Below, one piece after another: positions 48,263-56,934 of a stretch of 64,000 nucleotides of DNA. This DNA comes from Pelagibius sp028280305. Lineage in GTDB: Bacteria; Pseudomonadota; Alphaproteobacteria; Kiloniellales; Kiloniellaceae. The translations under genes were made by a program, and so were the position numbers. The DNA is taken from NCBI RefSeq assembly GCF_965233615.1, contig NZ_OZ247495.1. One strand, written 5' to 3'. Below the pieces are notes generated by a model, which was given only the letters and a program-made list of their open reading frames with translations, ran no database searches and had not been told where the DNA came from. Every line of letters starts with the position of its first letter. The first letter of the stretch is position 1.

Positions 48263-51124
48263 CTATTCCCAACGCAGCTTGCGTTCCGCATCGCCCCGCA
48301 GCCCGGCGGAATAAGACAGGATGCGCGCCCGCAGCAGCAGATTGCGCCCGTCGCGGGTCCGCGTGTTGACGAGCTCACAAGCGCCGATGCGCCTTTCCCA
48401 GGCGCGCTTCAGCATGGCCCGCGCCGCTTCGTGATGACCGATAGCGTCGGGAACGGCATGATAGTCGATCTGCTTCAACCAGCCGCGCCGGTGACGGCGG
48501 ATCAGAAGATATCTGGGTGACTCAATGGGCCCAAAGAAGGTGACCATGGCATCGGCGAAAACCACTTCATCGTGGTGGGCCCCGCCGGTAACCCGGCAAA
48601 AGCGTATCGCCTGGGGCGCAGAATCCTCGACCCAGACATCGACCTGGTGCCGCGGCGTATGCAGTTCATCGGCAACCGCCAGGCTGTCGAGCAGCGAACG
48701 GCCGATCTCGGCCATGTAGCGCGCGGGCGATCCGGCCCGCAGGGTCCGAAGAATGGCCCCGCTTGAAAGAAGCGTCACCAGGATCAGCCCTCCGCCGCCA
48801 ACGGCCAGCACGGCGCGCAGCCCCAGGCTGCTGAAGTTCAGGGAAAACTGAAGCGCCTGTATGATCAGACCGATGAAGCCGGCCATCAGGGCCGTCGTCC
48901 CGAAGCGCACCACCGCCTTGTGCCCCTTGACCTGCGGCACAGAGGCCCCGGTCGCCGGCCTCTCGACCTCCGCCTTGAAGTCGAAGGCCGCCTTCCAGGC
49001 ATCCCCGACCGAAGCACGGGCTGCCGCCCTTTCCAGCATGGTTTGATTCCAGGTTGCCGCAGAGGACTCCGTCCAGCGGTGGGTCTGTATGCCGAGCCGG
49101 TCAATACCCGATTCGATGACATAAGGCGGCTTGTGCGACACCCCGGCAAAAACCTTGAAACGCCGGAAAACGGTTACGGCATCCCGGCCCAGCCAGGAAG
49201 GATTGACGTCCAGCCGGCCCCTGGCTTCGGTTTCCCGTTTGGTGAGACCCAAACGCTCCCAGACCGAGACCTCGTTTTGCGAAAGCGTCGCCGAAGGCGG
49301 CAGGATGGTGGCCAGATGCCAGATCGCCGCCACCTTGTCGGGGTTGCGCCGGGAAACCCTGATCGCCCGGCCGCGCATCTGGTTGGACAGCATGAAGGAC
49401 TTCACCGAGGTGGCCAGAACAAGGGCGTTGATCGAAGGCGCATCCCAGCCCTCGCCCAGCAGCGCCGCGGTCCCGATGAGGCAGCGCAGATGCCCTTCTT
49501 CGAAAAGGTGGGTGATGACCCGCAGCCTCAGCGGCGCCTTGCTGTTGGTGACCGAGATCCGCGACCAGCCCGGCAGATGCGGCAACGACTTGATCGCCAT
49601 GTCCTCTTCCAGCAGGCCGAGCTTCGCGGCCTCGCTGCGCAGCGCCGGTATGACCTCGTCGGGGATTACGACCCAACTGCCGGTCATCAGGGCAGGCCGC
49701 AGAGCGGGGGCCAGACCCGCCTGCCCCAGGCGGCGAAGAATGGGGCCCGCGCCCAGGACGTTGCTCGATTGGTCGGTCGGGCGCGTCAGAGCGGCGGAAC
49801 GTACGAAGTCGGTGAGCACCACCAGGCGCAGCGCCTCGCCCTGACTCTCCAGCTCGGCCCGGGTAATGTCCTCGATGCTGGCCAGCTTGCCGGCGGTCCC
49901 GGCCAGGGCCCGCGCCAGCTTCTCTTTTTTATGAAAACGGGTTTTGCCGCGCCACAGCGCACCGACGGCCCGAAGATCCCGGCGCAGCCGTTCGGCCAGC
50001 AGGCCGCAGTCGAAAGGCGCCTGATTGTCGAGCAGGTTCTGGAACAGGCTTTCGAGAACGTTGGAAGCGGGTTCGGGAATCTCCTCCAGGTCGAAGTCGA
50101 GAACCGCCAGAGCCTCCGCGGTGATTTCCAAGCCGGCCAGCCTGGCAACCGAGAGCGCGCCCAGATAGGCATCCGGCGCGCGAAGAATGTCGAGCTCGTG
50201 GGCCGCAGGCTGCTGCAGCCAGATGAACTCCCTCACCCAGACCTGCAGTTCCTCGTCCCGCGCCCAGGTCCGGGCCAAAGCCTCCACTTCGCGGGCAAAG
50301 GTTTCCAGGCTTTCGATGACCTCCCCCTCGGCAACGCTGAAGTGGAGAAAATCCTGATGCGGACAGAGATCGCCTTGTTTCACCAGTTCGGGGATCGAGA
50401 TTTCCGCGTCGATCGGCCCGCAGACCTCAGCATAGCGGTCCCATTCCTCCTGCTCGACGTCGTAGGGCGGGGTTGCGGTAAGGCTGACGATGTGAAAGCC
50501 GGGCCGCCGCTCTTTCAAATGGCCGATGACTTCCTGCAGACTCTCCCACCAGGCGCGGCGCAGGTGATGGGCCTCGTCGAGCACCAGGGTCTCGATCCCG
50601 GCACGCTCCAGGGTTTGGAGCAAGGCCTCGCCCGCCAGACGAGCCGGATCTTTCGCGGTGTCGGTATCTGGCTCTTCTTCATCGTCATCGTCGTCGACGT
50701 CACCGGCTTCCTCTTCTTCCGATCCTTCATCCTCCGCCGCCATATCGGGATCCAAAAGACCGCGCAGGGACGAATGCAGGGACTGATAGGTGGCCGAGGT
50801 CAGCCAGCCGGCCGCGGCGAGGTCGATGCCCAGGCCGGCGGGCCAGTCTCCTTCCTCGGGCTGGAAGAGTTCATGCAGACGGGTAATCCATTGATCGCGG
50901 ATCGCGCGAGTCGGCGAGAGCACCAGGGCCGGGCGGCCGAGGCGGCGCAGAACTTCCAGCCCCAACACCGTCTTCCCCGCCCCCGGCGCCGCAACGATGT
51001 TCAGGCGCGCGTCATCCAGGTGGCCCTGCAATTCCGCCAGCACCCGCGCCTGGTAACCGCGCCACGTCCCGGCAAAGTGAAAGGCCGGAAAAGCCACCGG
51101 TTCCGTTTGTGAAATCGCGTCCAC
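48263..51124 (-). CDS. DEAH-box SF2 helicase with two C-terminal transmembrane segments
   Basis: A 953-residue protein. Walker A is AAPGAGKTVLG at about 45-55, DEAH is at 183-186 in LVLDEAHHLRR and motif III is SLTATPP at 214-220. An acidic loop (about 131-155) breaks the first RecA domain. The second has GTAALLGEGWDAPSINALVLATS with QMRGRAIR. It is close to restriction-type ResIII/UvrB helicases. Residues about 746-794 hold two strongly hydrophobic segments (LMAGFIGLIIQALQFSL, AVLAVGGGGLILVTLLSS), followed by a soluble C-terminal domain of ~150 residues I do not recognise. No nuclease or methylase motif is seen and no defence genes lie nearby. A membrane-bound helicase is unusual; its role is unknown. 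Confidence 0.85.
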   Translation of the reverse strand: MDAISQTEPVAFPAFHFAGTWRGYQARVLAELQGHLDDARLNIVAAPGAGKTVLGLEVLRRLGRPALVLSPTRAIRDQWITRLHELFQPEEGDWPAGLGIDLAAAGWLTSATYQSLHSSLRGLLDPDMAAEDEGSEEEEAGDVDDDDDEEEPDTDTAKDPARLAGEALLQTLERAGIETLVLDEAHHLRRAWWESLQEVIGHLKERRPGFHIVSLTATPPYDVEQEEWDRYAEVCGPIDAEISIPELVKQGDLCPHQDFLHFSVAEGEVIESLETFAREVEALARTWARDEELQVWVREFIWLQQPAAHELDILRAPDAYLGALSVARLAGLEITAEALAVLDFDLEEIPEPASNVLESLFQNLLDNQAPFDCGLLAERLRRDLRAVGALWRGKTRFHKKEKLARALAGTAGKLASIEDITRAELESQGEALRLVVLTDFVRSAALTRPTDQSSNVLGAGPILRRLGQAGLAPALRPALMTGSWVVIPDEVIPALRSEAAKLGLLEEDMAIKSLPHLPGWSRISVTNSKAPLRLRVITHLFEEGHLRCLIGTAALLGEGWDAPSINALVLATSVKSFMLSNQMRGRAIRVSRRNPDKVAAIWHLATILPPSATLSQNEVSVWERLGLTKRETEARGRLDVNPSWLGRDAVTVFRRFKVFAGVSHKPPYVIESGIDRLGIQTHRWTESSAATWNQTMLERAAARASVGDAWKAAFDFKAEVERPATGASVPQVKGHKAVVRFGTTALMAGFIGLIIQALQFSLNFSSLGLRAVLAVGGGGLILVTLLSSGAILRTLRAGSPARYMAEIGRSLLDSLAVADELHTPRHQVDVWVEDSAPQAIRFCRVTGGAHHDEVVFADAMVTFFGPIESPRYLLIRRHRRGWLKQIDYHAVPDAIGHHEAARAMLKRAWERRIGACELVNTRTRDGRNLLLRARILSYSAGLRGDAERKLRWE

Positions 51125-51212
51125 GCGTCCCCCGAAAACATCTGACCTTCGCAGGCTGGGAGACTAGCGTTCCGGATCAAGCCTTGCCATCGGCAAATCA
51201 GGGACGCGGCGA

Positions 51213-53000
51213 TTAGAACGCCGCTTCCTTCATCTCCATCAGCGGCGCCTTGCCGGCCATGATGGCGGCGAAGAGGCCGGAGCTTTTGGGCAGGAGACGC
51301 TGGAAGAAGAAGCGCGCAGTGGCGAGCTTGGCCTCGTGAAACTCGGGTATCTCGCCGTTTGATGCGGCGAGACTGACCTTCACCATGCGCGCCCACATAT
51401 AGGCCAGTGCCGTCAGGGCGAAGAGGTTCAGATAGTCGGTGGCGGCAGCCCCTGCCTCCTCCGGATCCTTCAGGCCCTGCTGGGCGATCCAGAGGGTAGA
51501 CTGCTGCAGACGGCTGAGGATCTTCGCCAACGGCGCGACGAATTCGGCCATCTGCGGGTCGCTCTGGTTGTCCTCGATGAAGGCTTGCACCGGGTGGAAG
51601 AAGCGGCGCAGCAGGCGGCCCATGTTCTGGCCCAGCTTGCGGCCCACCAGATCGAGGGCCTGGATGCCGTTGGCGCCCTCATAGATCTGGGCGATGCGGG
51701 CGTCGCGCACCAACTGTTCCATGCCCCATTCGCGAATGTAGCCGTGCCCGCCGAAGACCTGGACCCCGAGGTTGGTGTTCTCGAAACCCTGATCGGTGAA
51801 GAAGGACTTGATGATCGGCGTCATCAGGGCCACGAGATCGTCGGCCTCCTGGCGCTTCTTTTCATCCGGATGCTTCTCGGCAATGTCCACCGCCATGGCG
51901 ACCCAGAAAGCGAGAGCGCGCGAGCCTTCGTTGTAGGCCTTCATGGTCAGCAGGTTCTTGCGCACATCGGGATGCACGATAATCGGGTCGGCTGCCTTGT
52001 CGGGATGCTGCGGCCCGGCGAGGGAGCGGCCCTGAAGGCGTTCCTTGGCGTAGGCCGCCGCCGACTGGTAAGCGGTTTCCGCCAGGCCCAGGCCCTGCAT
52101 GCCGACATCCAGGCGCGCGACGTTCATCATGGTGAACATCTTGGCCATGCCGGTGTGGGGCTCACCCACCAGATAGCCCTCGGCTTCGTCGAAATTCATC
52201 ACGCAGGTCGACGAGGCCTTGATGCCCATCTTGTGTTCGATGGAGCCGCAGGCGACGCCGTTTCGCGGGCCGACAGAGCCGTCGTCCTTCACCAGGAACT
52301 TCGGCACGATGAAGAGCGAGATACCCTTGGAGCCTTCCGGCGCATCCGGCAGCTTGGCCAGCACTAGATGAACGATGTTCTCGCTCATGTCGTGTTCGCC
52401 GGCGGAGATGAAGATCTTGGTACCGGTGATCTTGTAGCTGCCATCGCCGTTGGGATCGGCCTTGGTGCGAATGAGGCCAAGATCGGTGCCGCAATGCGGC
52501 TCGGTCAGGCACATAGTGCCGGTCCAGCGGCCGTGAATCATGTTGGGAAGATAAGCCGCCTTCTGCGCCTCGCTGCCGTGCAGCTCCAGAGCATTGCAGG
52601 CGCCGTGGGTGAGACCCGGATACATGCCGAAGCTGAGGTTGGTCGAACAGATCAGCTCGGTCAGCACGAACTGCAAGGTCTTGGGCAGCCCCTGTCCGCC
52701 ATGATCGGGGGAGAGCGCCAGACCGTTCCAGCCGCCCTCGCAGAAGGCCTCGTAGAGTTCCTTGAAGCCCTTGGGCGTGCGCACCACACCGTTCTCGAAG
52801 GTGCAGCCTTCCTCATCGCCGGAGCGGTTCAGCGGCAGCAGTTCGTTCTCGCAGAACTTTGCGCCTTCCTCGATCACCGTATCGACCAGATCACGGCCGG
52901 CCTCTTCGTAACCGGGCAGGCTGGCGACCTGGCCGTCGTAGTCCAGCAGGTCGTAGAGCACGAAGCGGATGTCGTCCAGGGGGGCGGAATAGCTAACCAT
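51213..53000 (-). CDS. Acyl-CoA dehydrogenase
   Basis: A 595-residue flavoenzyme of the long acyl-CoA dehydrogenase type, with a C-terminal extension as in DmdC-like and FadE-like enzymes. MCLTEPHCGTDLGL and GTKIFISAGEHD hold FAD-binding residues. The catalytic base is E441 in QIYEGANGIQALDLVGRKL. It removes two hydrogens from acyl-CoA, giving trans-2-enoyl-CoA, the first step of beta-oxidation. The last gene of the fad operon, it starts 22 bases after the fadB-like gene. Its electron acceptor (ETF) is not in the window. Chain length cannot be told. Confidence 0.93.
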   Translation of the reverse strand: MVSYSAPLDDIRFVLYDLLDYDGQVASLPGYEEAGRDLVDTVIEEGAKFCENELLPLNRSGDEEGCTFENGVVRTPKGFKELYEAFCEGGWNGLALSPDHGGQGLPKTLQFVLTELICSTNLSFGMYPGLTHGACNALELHGSEAQKAAYLPNMIHGRWTGTMCLTEPHCGTDLGLIRTKADPNGDGSYKITGTKIFISAGEHDMSENIVHLVLAKLPDAPEGSKGISLFIVPKFLVKDDGSVGPRNGVACGSIEHKMGIKASSTCVMNFDEAEGYLVGEPHTGMAKMFTMMNVARLDVGMQGLGLAETAYQSAAAYAKERLQGRSLAGPQHPDKAADPIIVHPDVRKNLLTMKAYNEGSRALAFWVAMAVDIAEKHPDEKKRQEADDLVALMTPIIKSFFTDQGFENTNLGVQVFGGHGYIREWGMEQLVRDARIAQIYEGANGIQALDLVGRKLGQNMGRLLRRFFHPVQAFIEDNQSDPQMAEFVAPLAKILSRLQQSTLWIAQQGLKDPEEAGAAATDYLNLFALTALAYMWARMVKVSLAASNGEIPEFHEAKLATARFFFQRLLPKSSGLFAAIMAGKAPLMEMKEAAF

Positions 53001-53022
53001 GATGTCGTTCCTCCAGCGCCGC

Positions 53023-55353
53023 CTAGTTGCGGAGCGGCTTGCCGGTTTCCAGGGTGTGTTCGACGCGCGCCAGAGTGCCCGGGGTGCGCACCAGCCGCAT
53101 GAAGGCCTCGCGCTCCATCTTCAGGACCTTCTCCTCGGGCAAGGGCTCGGTATGGTCGGCGTCGTCGCCGCCGGTCAGCACATCGGCCAGTTCCGAGGCC
53201 ACGACCATGTCGTGTTCGGTGGCGAGGCCTTTGGCGTAGAGATCGCGCAGGGCAAAGGCCAGCGACGCCTTGCCCGACGGTCCCGGCAGCGACAGTTCGA
53301 CGGGTTCGGGCGGCTGATAACCCTCGACAAGCGAAAGCGCCTTGGCCTTGGCGTCGGCCAGCAGGCGTTCGCGGTTGAAGGTGACCTGGTCAGAGCCGCT
53401 CAGAAAGCCCAGTTCCTTGGCCTCGAAGGCGGATTTCGCCACCTTGGCCATGCCGATGGTCTCGAAGGCCGCGGCAACGGCGGGCATGGGCCCTTTGGGC
53501 CGCCGCGGATCGGCGGCGAGACGGCTCAGCAATTCCTTGCAGCCGCCCCAGGCGGGCACCACGCCGACCCCGGCCTCCACCAGACCGACGTAGCTTTCGG
53601 CATGGGCCTGCACCGCATCGGCGGCGAGCAGGATTTCGCAGCCGCCGCCCAGCGCCAGGCCGGAAGGTGCGGCAACCACAGGAAAGGGTGCGCGCTTCAG
53701 GGCGGTGTAAATTTTCTGACCCTGGGCCACCATGTCCTCGATCATCGGCCAGGCGCCGACGTTGGCGGCGAACATGGCAAGGCCCAGGTTGGCCCCGGCG
53801 GAGAAATGGCTGCCTTCGTTGTAGATCACCAAGGCCCTGTAATCCTTGCCGACGATGTCCAGGGCCTTGGCGATGATCTTGAAGACTTCCGGGTCCATGG
53901 TGTTCAGCTTGGTGTGAGCCTCCAGGCAAACCACACCGTCGCCGATGTCCCAAAGGCTGGCCGAGCCGTTCTTGGCCAGGGGTTCGCCGCGCAGCTTCAC
54001 GTCGGAGAGCAGCAGCACGCCCGCGCCGCGTTCGACATCGACATAGTCGCCGTCGATGGCCATTACCTGCTGCCTGCCGTCCTTCACGCGGTAGAAGCCT
54101 TCGGCGGCGGCAGCTTTTTCAAGCAGCGGCGGCACGGCCTTGCCCTCGGCTTTCAGCCGTTCGGCAAAGTCGGCGGCGCCCAGTTTGTCGATCAGTTCGA
54201 AGGGGCCGAATTTCCAGTTGTAGCCGAGGCGCATGGCACGATCGACCGAGGGCACGTCATCGGCAATCTCCGGCACCAGGGCGGCGGCATAACCCAATGT
54301 CTGAGACAGCACCGCCCAGGCGAACTGACCGCCCTTGTCGTCATGGGCGACCAGGGCCTTGGGACCGCCGCGGCGGCTGGCGGAAACGCTGGCCAGCGAC
54401 GGCTTGGCAGCCGCTGCGTAGTCGCCGGTCGTCAAGTCGACGGCTTCCTTTACCCGCGCGCCATTGGTCTTGTTCAGGCGGTAGAAGCCACCCTTGCCCT
54501 TACGCCCGGTATAACCCTCGGCAATCATCTTTTCCAGCAGCGGGAAAGGCCGGCGCAACGCCTGATAGGGATCGTCGTCCGCCAGGGTCGCCGCCAGGGA
54601 GGCGTCGACCTTCGGCATCAGATCCAGCCCCACCAGATCGAGCAACGCAAACACGCCGGTCTTGGGCACACCGACGGGGCGGCCCATGACGGCATCGGCC
54701 TCTTCGATGGTGAGCCCACGCTCCAGCGTTTCCACGACCGCGCACTGCAGCCAGAAAGTGCCGATGCGGTTGGCGACAAAACCCGGCGTGTCGTGACAGA
54801 GCACGATGCCCTTGCCCAGCACACGGTCGGCAAAGGCAGACAGCGTTTCCAGGACCTCGGGCTTGGTCTTCGGCCCGGTCACCAGCTCCAATAGCGGCAT
54901 GTAACGCGGCGGATTGAAGAAATGGGTGATGAGGAAGTCGGCGCAGAAGCGTTCCGGCATCTCCTTGGTCAGCAGGGACAGCGGCAGGGTCGAGGTGTTG
55001 GAAGAGATGATGGAGCCGTCCTTGCGCACCGCCTCCAGACGCTCATAAAGCGACCGCTTGATTTCCGGGTCTTCCAGCACCGCTTCGACAATCCAGTCGA
55101 CCGCGCCCAGCTTGTCGAGATCGTCTTCGATGTTGCCGGGGGTGACGAACTTCGCCATGCGTTTGGACATGAAGGGCGCCGGATCGGCCTTCAACATCCT
55201 GGCAATGGCCCCTTCGGCAAGAGCGTTGCGGTTGTCGCCTTCCTTGGGCACGACATCCAACAACAGGACCGAAACCCCCGCGTTGGCGAGATGGGCGGCA
55301 ATCCCCGCCCCCATCACGCCGGCGCCGATAACGGCGGCAGTGGCGATGCTCAT
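53023..55353 (-). CDS. Bifunctional 3-hydroxyacyl-CoA dehydrogenase/enoyl-CoA hydratase (FadN-type domain order)
   Basis: About 776 residues from the ATG at 55353, which overlaps the thiolase stop (TGATG). The N-terminal 3-hydroxyacyl-CoA dehydrogenase domain has the NAD motif VIGAGVMGAGIAAHLANAG at about 8-26, then NTSTLPLSLL, FNPPRYMPLLELV and DTPGFVANRIG. The C-terminal enoyl-CoA hydratase domain (about 480-700) has PSGLALGGGCEILLAADAVQAHAE and GLVEAGVGVVPAWGG. In E. coli FadB the order is the reverse; this is the order of FadN. It hydrates and oxidises enoyl-CoA in beta-oxidation. Both steps are thus carried by one protein, next to thiolase. Confidence 0.93.
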   Translation of the reverse strand: MSIATAAVIGAGVMGAGIAAHLANAGVSVLLLDVVPKEGDNRNALAEGAIARMLKADPAPFMSKRMAKFVTPGNIEDDLDKLGAVDWIVEAVLEDPEIKRSLYERLEAVRKDGSIISSNTSTLPLSLLTKEMPERFCADFLITHFFNPPRYMPLLELVTGPKTKPEVLETLSAFADRVLGKGIVLCHDTPGFVANRIGTFWLQCAVVETLERGLTIEEADAVMGRPVGVPKTGVFALLDLVGLDLMPKVDASLAATLADDDPYQALRRPFPLLEKMIAEGYTGRKGKGGFYRLNKTNGARVKEAVDLTTGDYAAAAKPSLASVSASRRGGPKALVAHDDKGGQFAWAVLSQTLGYAAALVPEIADDVPSVDRAMRLGYNWKFGPFELIDKLGAADFAERLKAEGKAVPPLLEKAAAAEGFYRVKDGRQQVMAIDGDYVDVERGAGVLLLSDVKLRGEPLAKNGSASLWDIGDGVVCLEAHTKLNTMDPEVFKIIAKALDIVGKDYRALVIYNEGSHFSAGANLGLAMFAANVGAWPMIEDMVAQGQKIYTALKRAPFPVVAAPSGLALGGGCEILLAADAVQAHAESYVGLVEAGVGVVPAWGGCKELLSRLAADPRRPKGPMPAVAAAFETIGMAKVAKSAFEAKELGFLSGSDQVTFNRERLLADAKAKALSLVEGYQPPEPVELSLPGPSGKASLAFALRDLYAKGLATEHDMVVASELADVLTGGDDADHTEPLPEEKVLKMEREAFMRLVRTPGTLARVEHTLETGKPLRN

Positions 55354-56492
55354 CACGCGGCCTCCAGCACCGTGGCGATCCCCTGTCCGCCGCCGATGCA
55401 CTGGGTGGAAAGCGCCAGTTGCTTGCCTTCGCGCTGCAGAAGCTGCGCAGCCTTGCCGGTGATCCTTGCGCCGGTGGCGCCCAACGGGTGCCCCAGGGCA
55501 ATGGCGCCGCCGTCCAGGTTCACCTTGTCCAGATCGAGCCCCAGTTCGTCGGCACAGGCCAGCGCCTGGGAGGCGAAGGCCTCGTTCAACTCGATGATGT
55601 CCAGGTCGCCCGCCGATATTCCGGCCCGTTCCAGCGCCTTGCGGCTGGCCGCCACCGGGCCGATGCCCATGATATCGGGATCGCAGCCGGCAACCGCGAT
55701 GGAACGAAGCTTCGCCAGCGGCTTCAGGCCGTGGGCCTTGGCATAGTCTTCGGAAGTCACCAGAACGGCCGAGGCCCCGTCGGTCAGCGGCGAGGCGGTG
55801 CCCGCCGTAACGCTGCCGTCCGTCGAGAAGGCCGGCTTCAAATCGGCCAGCGCCGCCGCCGAGGTGTCCGGACGGATGCAGCCGTCGGCCTCCACCGAGG
55901 CGCCGTTGGCCTGGATCGCGACGATTTCGTCTTTCAGCTTGCCGGCGGCCTGGGCAGCCGCCGCCTTCTGATGGCTGGATACCGCAAACTCTTCCTGGCG
56001 CGCGCGCGGGATCTGGTGCTTCTGGGCGACGTTCTCCGCCGTCTCGCCCATGGAGATGTAAGCCGCCGGAAAGCGCTCGGCCAAACCCGGATGCAGCAGC
56101 GGATTGAAGCCGGCCATGGGCACCCGGCTCATGGACTCGATCCCGGCGCAGATAAAGGCTTCTCCCGCGTCCATCTGGATGTTGCCCGCCGCCATGTGGA
56201 TGGACTGCATGGAGGAACCGCAGAAACGGTTCACCGTGGTGCCGGCGACCGAGATCGGCAGGTCGGCGAGAAAACCGATCAGACGCGCGACATTCAGGCC
56301 CTGCTCGCCCTCGGGAAAGGCGCAGCCCACAATCAGATCTTCGACATCCTTGGGGTCGATACCGGTGTTGCCGAGCAAGCCGCGCACCACCTGCGCCGCC
56401 ATCTCATCGGGCCTGACTTTCACCAGGTCACCCTTGTTGGCGAAGTGAAAGGGGGAGCGGGCGTATCCGGCGATGACAACGTTCTTATGCAT
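55353..56492 (-). CDS. fadA: Acetyl-CoA acyltransferase (3-ketoacyl-CoA thiolase)
   Basis: A 379-residue thiolase. The nucleophilic Cys91 is in VNRFCGSSMQSIHMAAG. The GHPLG motif begins at 334 with His335, and the second cysteine Cys365 is in STQCIGGGQG. It cleaves 3-ketoacyl-CoA, giving acetyl-CoA and a shortened acyl-CoA. Its stop overlaps the fadB-like start (TGATG), a sign of a stoichiometric complex like the trifunctional system of beta-oxidation. It starts 43 bases after the MerR-family gene. The IELNEAFASQAL segment is also standard for the family. Confidence 0.94.
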   Translation of the reverse strand: MHKNVVIAGYARSPFHFANKGDLVKVRPDEMAAQVVRGLLGNTGIDPKDVEDLIVGCAFPEGEQGLNVARLIGFLADLPISVAGTTVNRFCGSSMQSIHMAAGNIQMDAGEAFICAGIESMSRVPMAGFNPLLHPGLAERFPAAYISMGETAENVAQKHQIPRARQEEFAVSSHQKAAAAQAAGKLKDEIVAIQANGASVEADGCIRPDTSAAALADLKPAFSTDGSVTAGTASPLTDGASAVLVTSEDYAKAHGLKPLAKLRSIAVAGCDPDIMGIGPVAASRKALERAGISAGDLDIIELNEAFASQALACADELGLDLDKVNLDGGAIALGHPLGATGARITGKAAQLLQREGKQLALSTQCIGGGQGIATVLEAA

Positions 56493-56535
56493 GATCGGAC
56501 CTTTCGGCGTTTGGGTCGGCTTGGGGACACTGCGG

Positions 56536-56934
56536 CTATTCGGCCGCTTCGGCGTCGGCCCCCTTTGTTTTCAGAAAATCGACAACGGCGGTTTCGATGC
56601 CGCGCAGCTCTTGCAGGGTTTCTTCCAGGTCCCTGTGCCGCGCCTCCAGGGACTTGATGCGCTTTCGCGTCTTCGCCAGGGTCAGGCGCATCTGTTCGAC
56701 CTGGTCGGGGTCCTGGTCGTAGAGATCGAGCCACTCGGCGATCTCCTTCAGTGAAAACCCCAGGCGCTTGCCGCGCAGGATGAGGATGATGCGGCCGCGG
56801 TCGCGATGACTGTAGACCCGGGTCTTGCCGGCGCGCTGTGGCGCGATCAGGCCTTTGTCCTCGTAGAAGCGCAGAGCCCGCGGGGTGACCTTCAACTCCG
56901 TCGACAGCTCGGTGACCGAATAGAGTTTGCTCAC
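56536..56934 (-). CDS. MerR-family regulator of the fad operon
   Basis: A 132-residue regulator with a winged HTH at the N-terminus (YSVTELSTELKVTPRALRFYEDKGLIAPQRAGKTRVYSHRDRGRI) and a C-terminal coiled coil at about 80-115. It lacks the cysteines of metal-sensing MerR proteins, as do LiuR-type regulators of branched-chain amino acid and fatty-acid catabolism. The start overlaps the fadD stop by 4 bases, so it is translated with the operon it probably controls. A perfect dyad (58755-58776) upstream of fadD is the likely operator. Effector probably an acyl-CoA, by inference. Confidence 0.9.
   Translation of the reverse strand: MSKLYSVTELSTELKVTPRALRFYEDKGLIAPQRAGKTRVYSHRDRGRIILILRGKRLGFSLKEIAEWLDLYDQDPDQVEQMRLTLAKTRKRIKSLEARHRDLEETLQELRGIETAVVDFLKTKGADAEAAE

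Noticed and set aside
48920..51112. 730-codon plus-strand open frame antisense to the helicase
   Set aside because: Long antisense frames arise from the high-GC codon pattern. The minus-strand helicase has full motifs; this frame shows none.
52999..54894. 631-codon plus-strand frame antisense to the fadB-like gene
   Set aside because: No motif is visible, and the minus-strand reading is a clear two-domain beta-oxidation enzyme.
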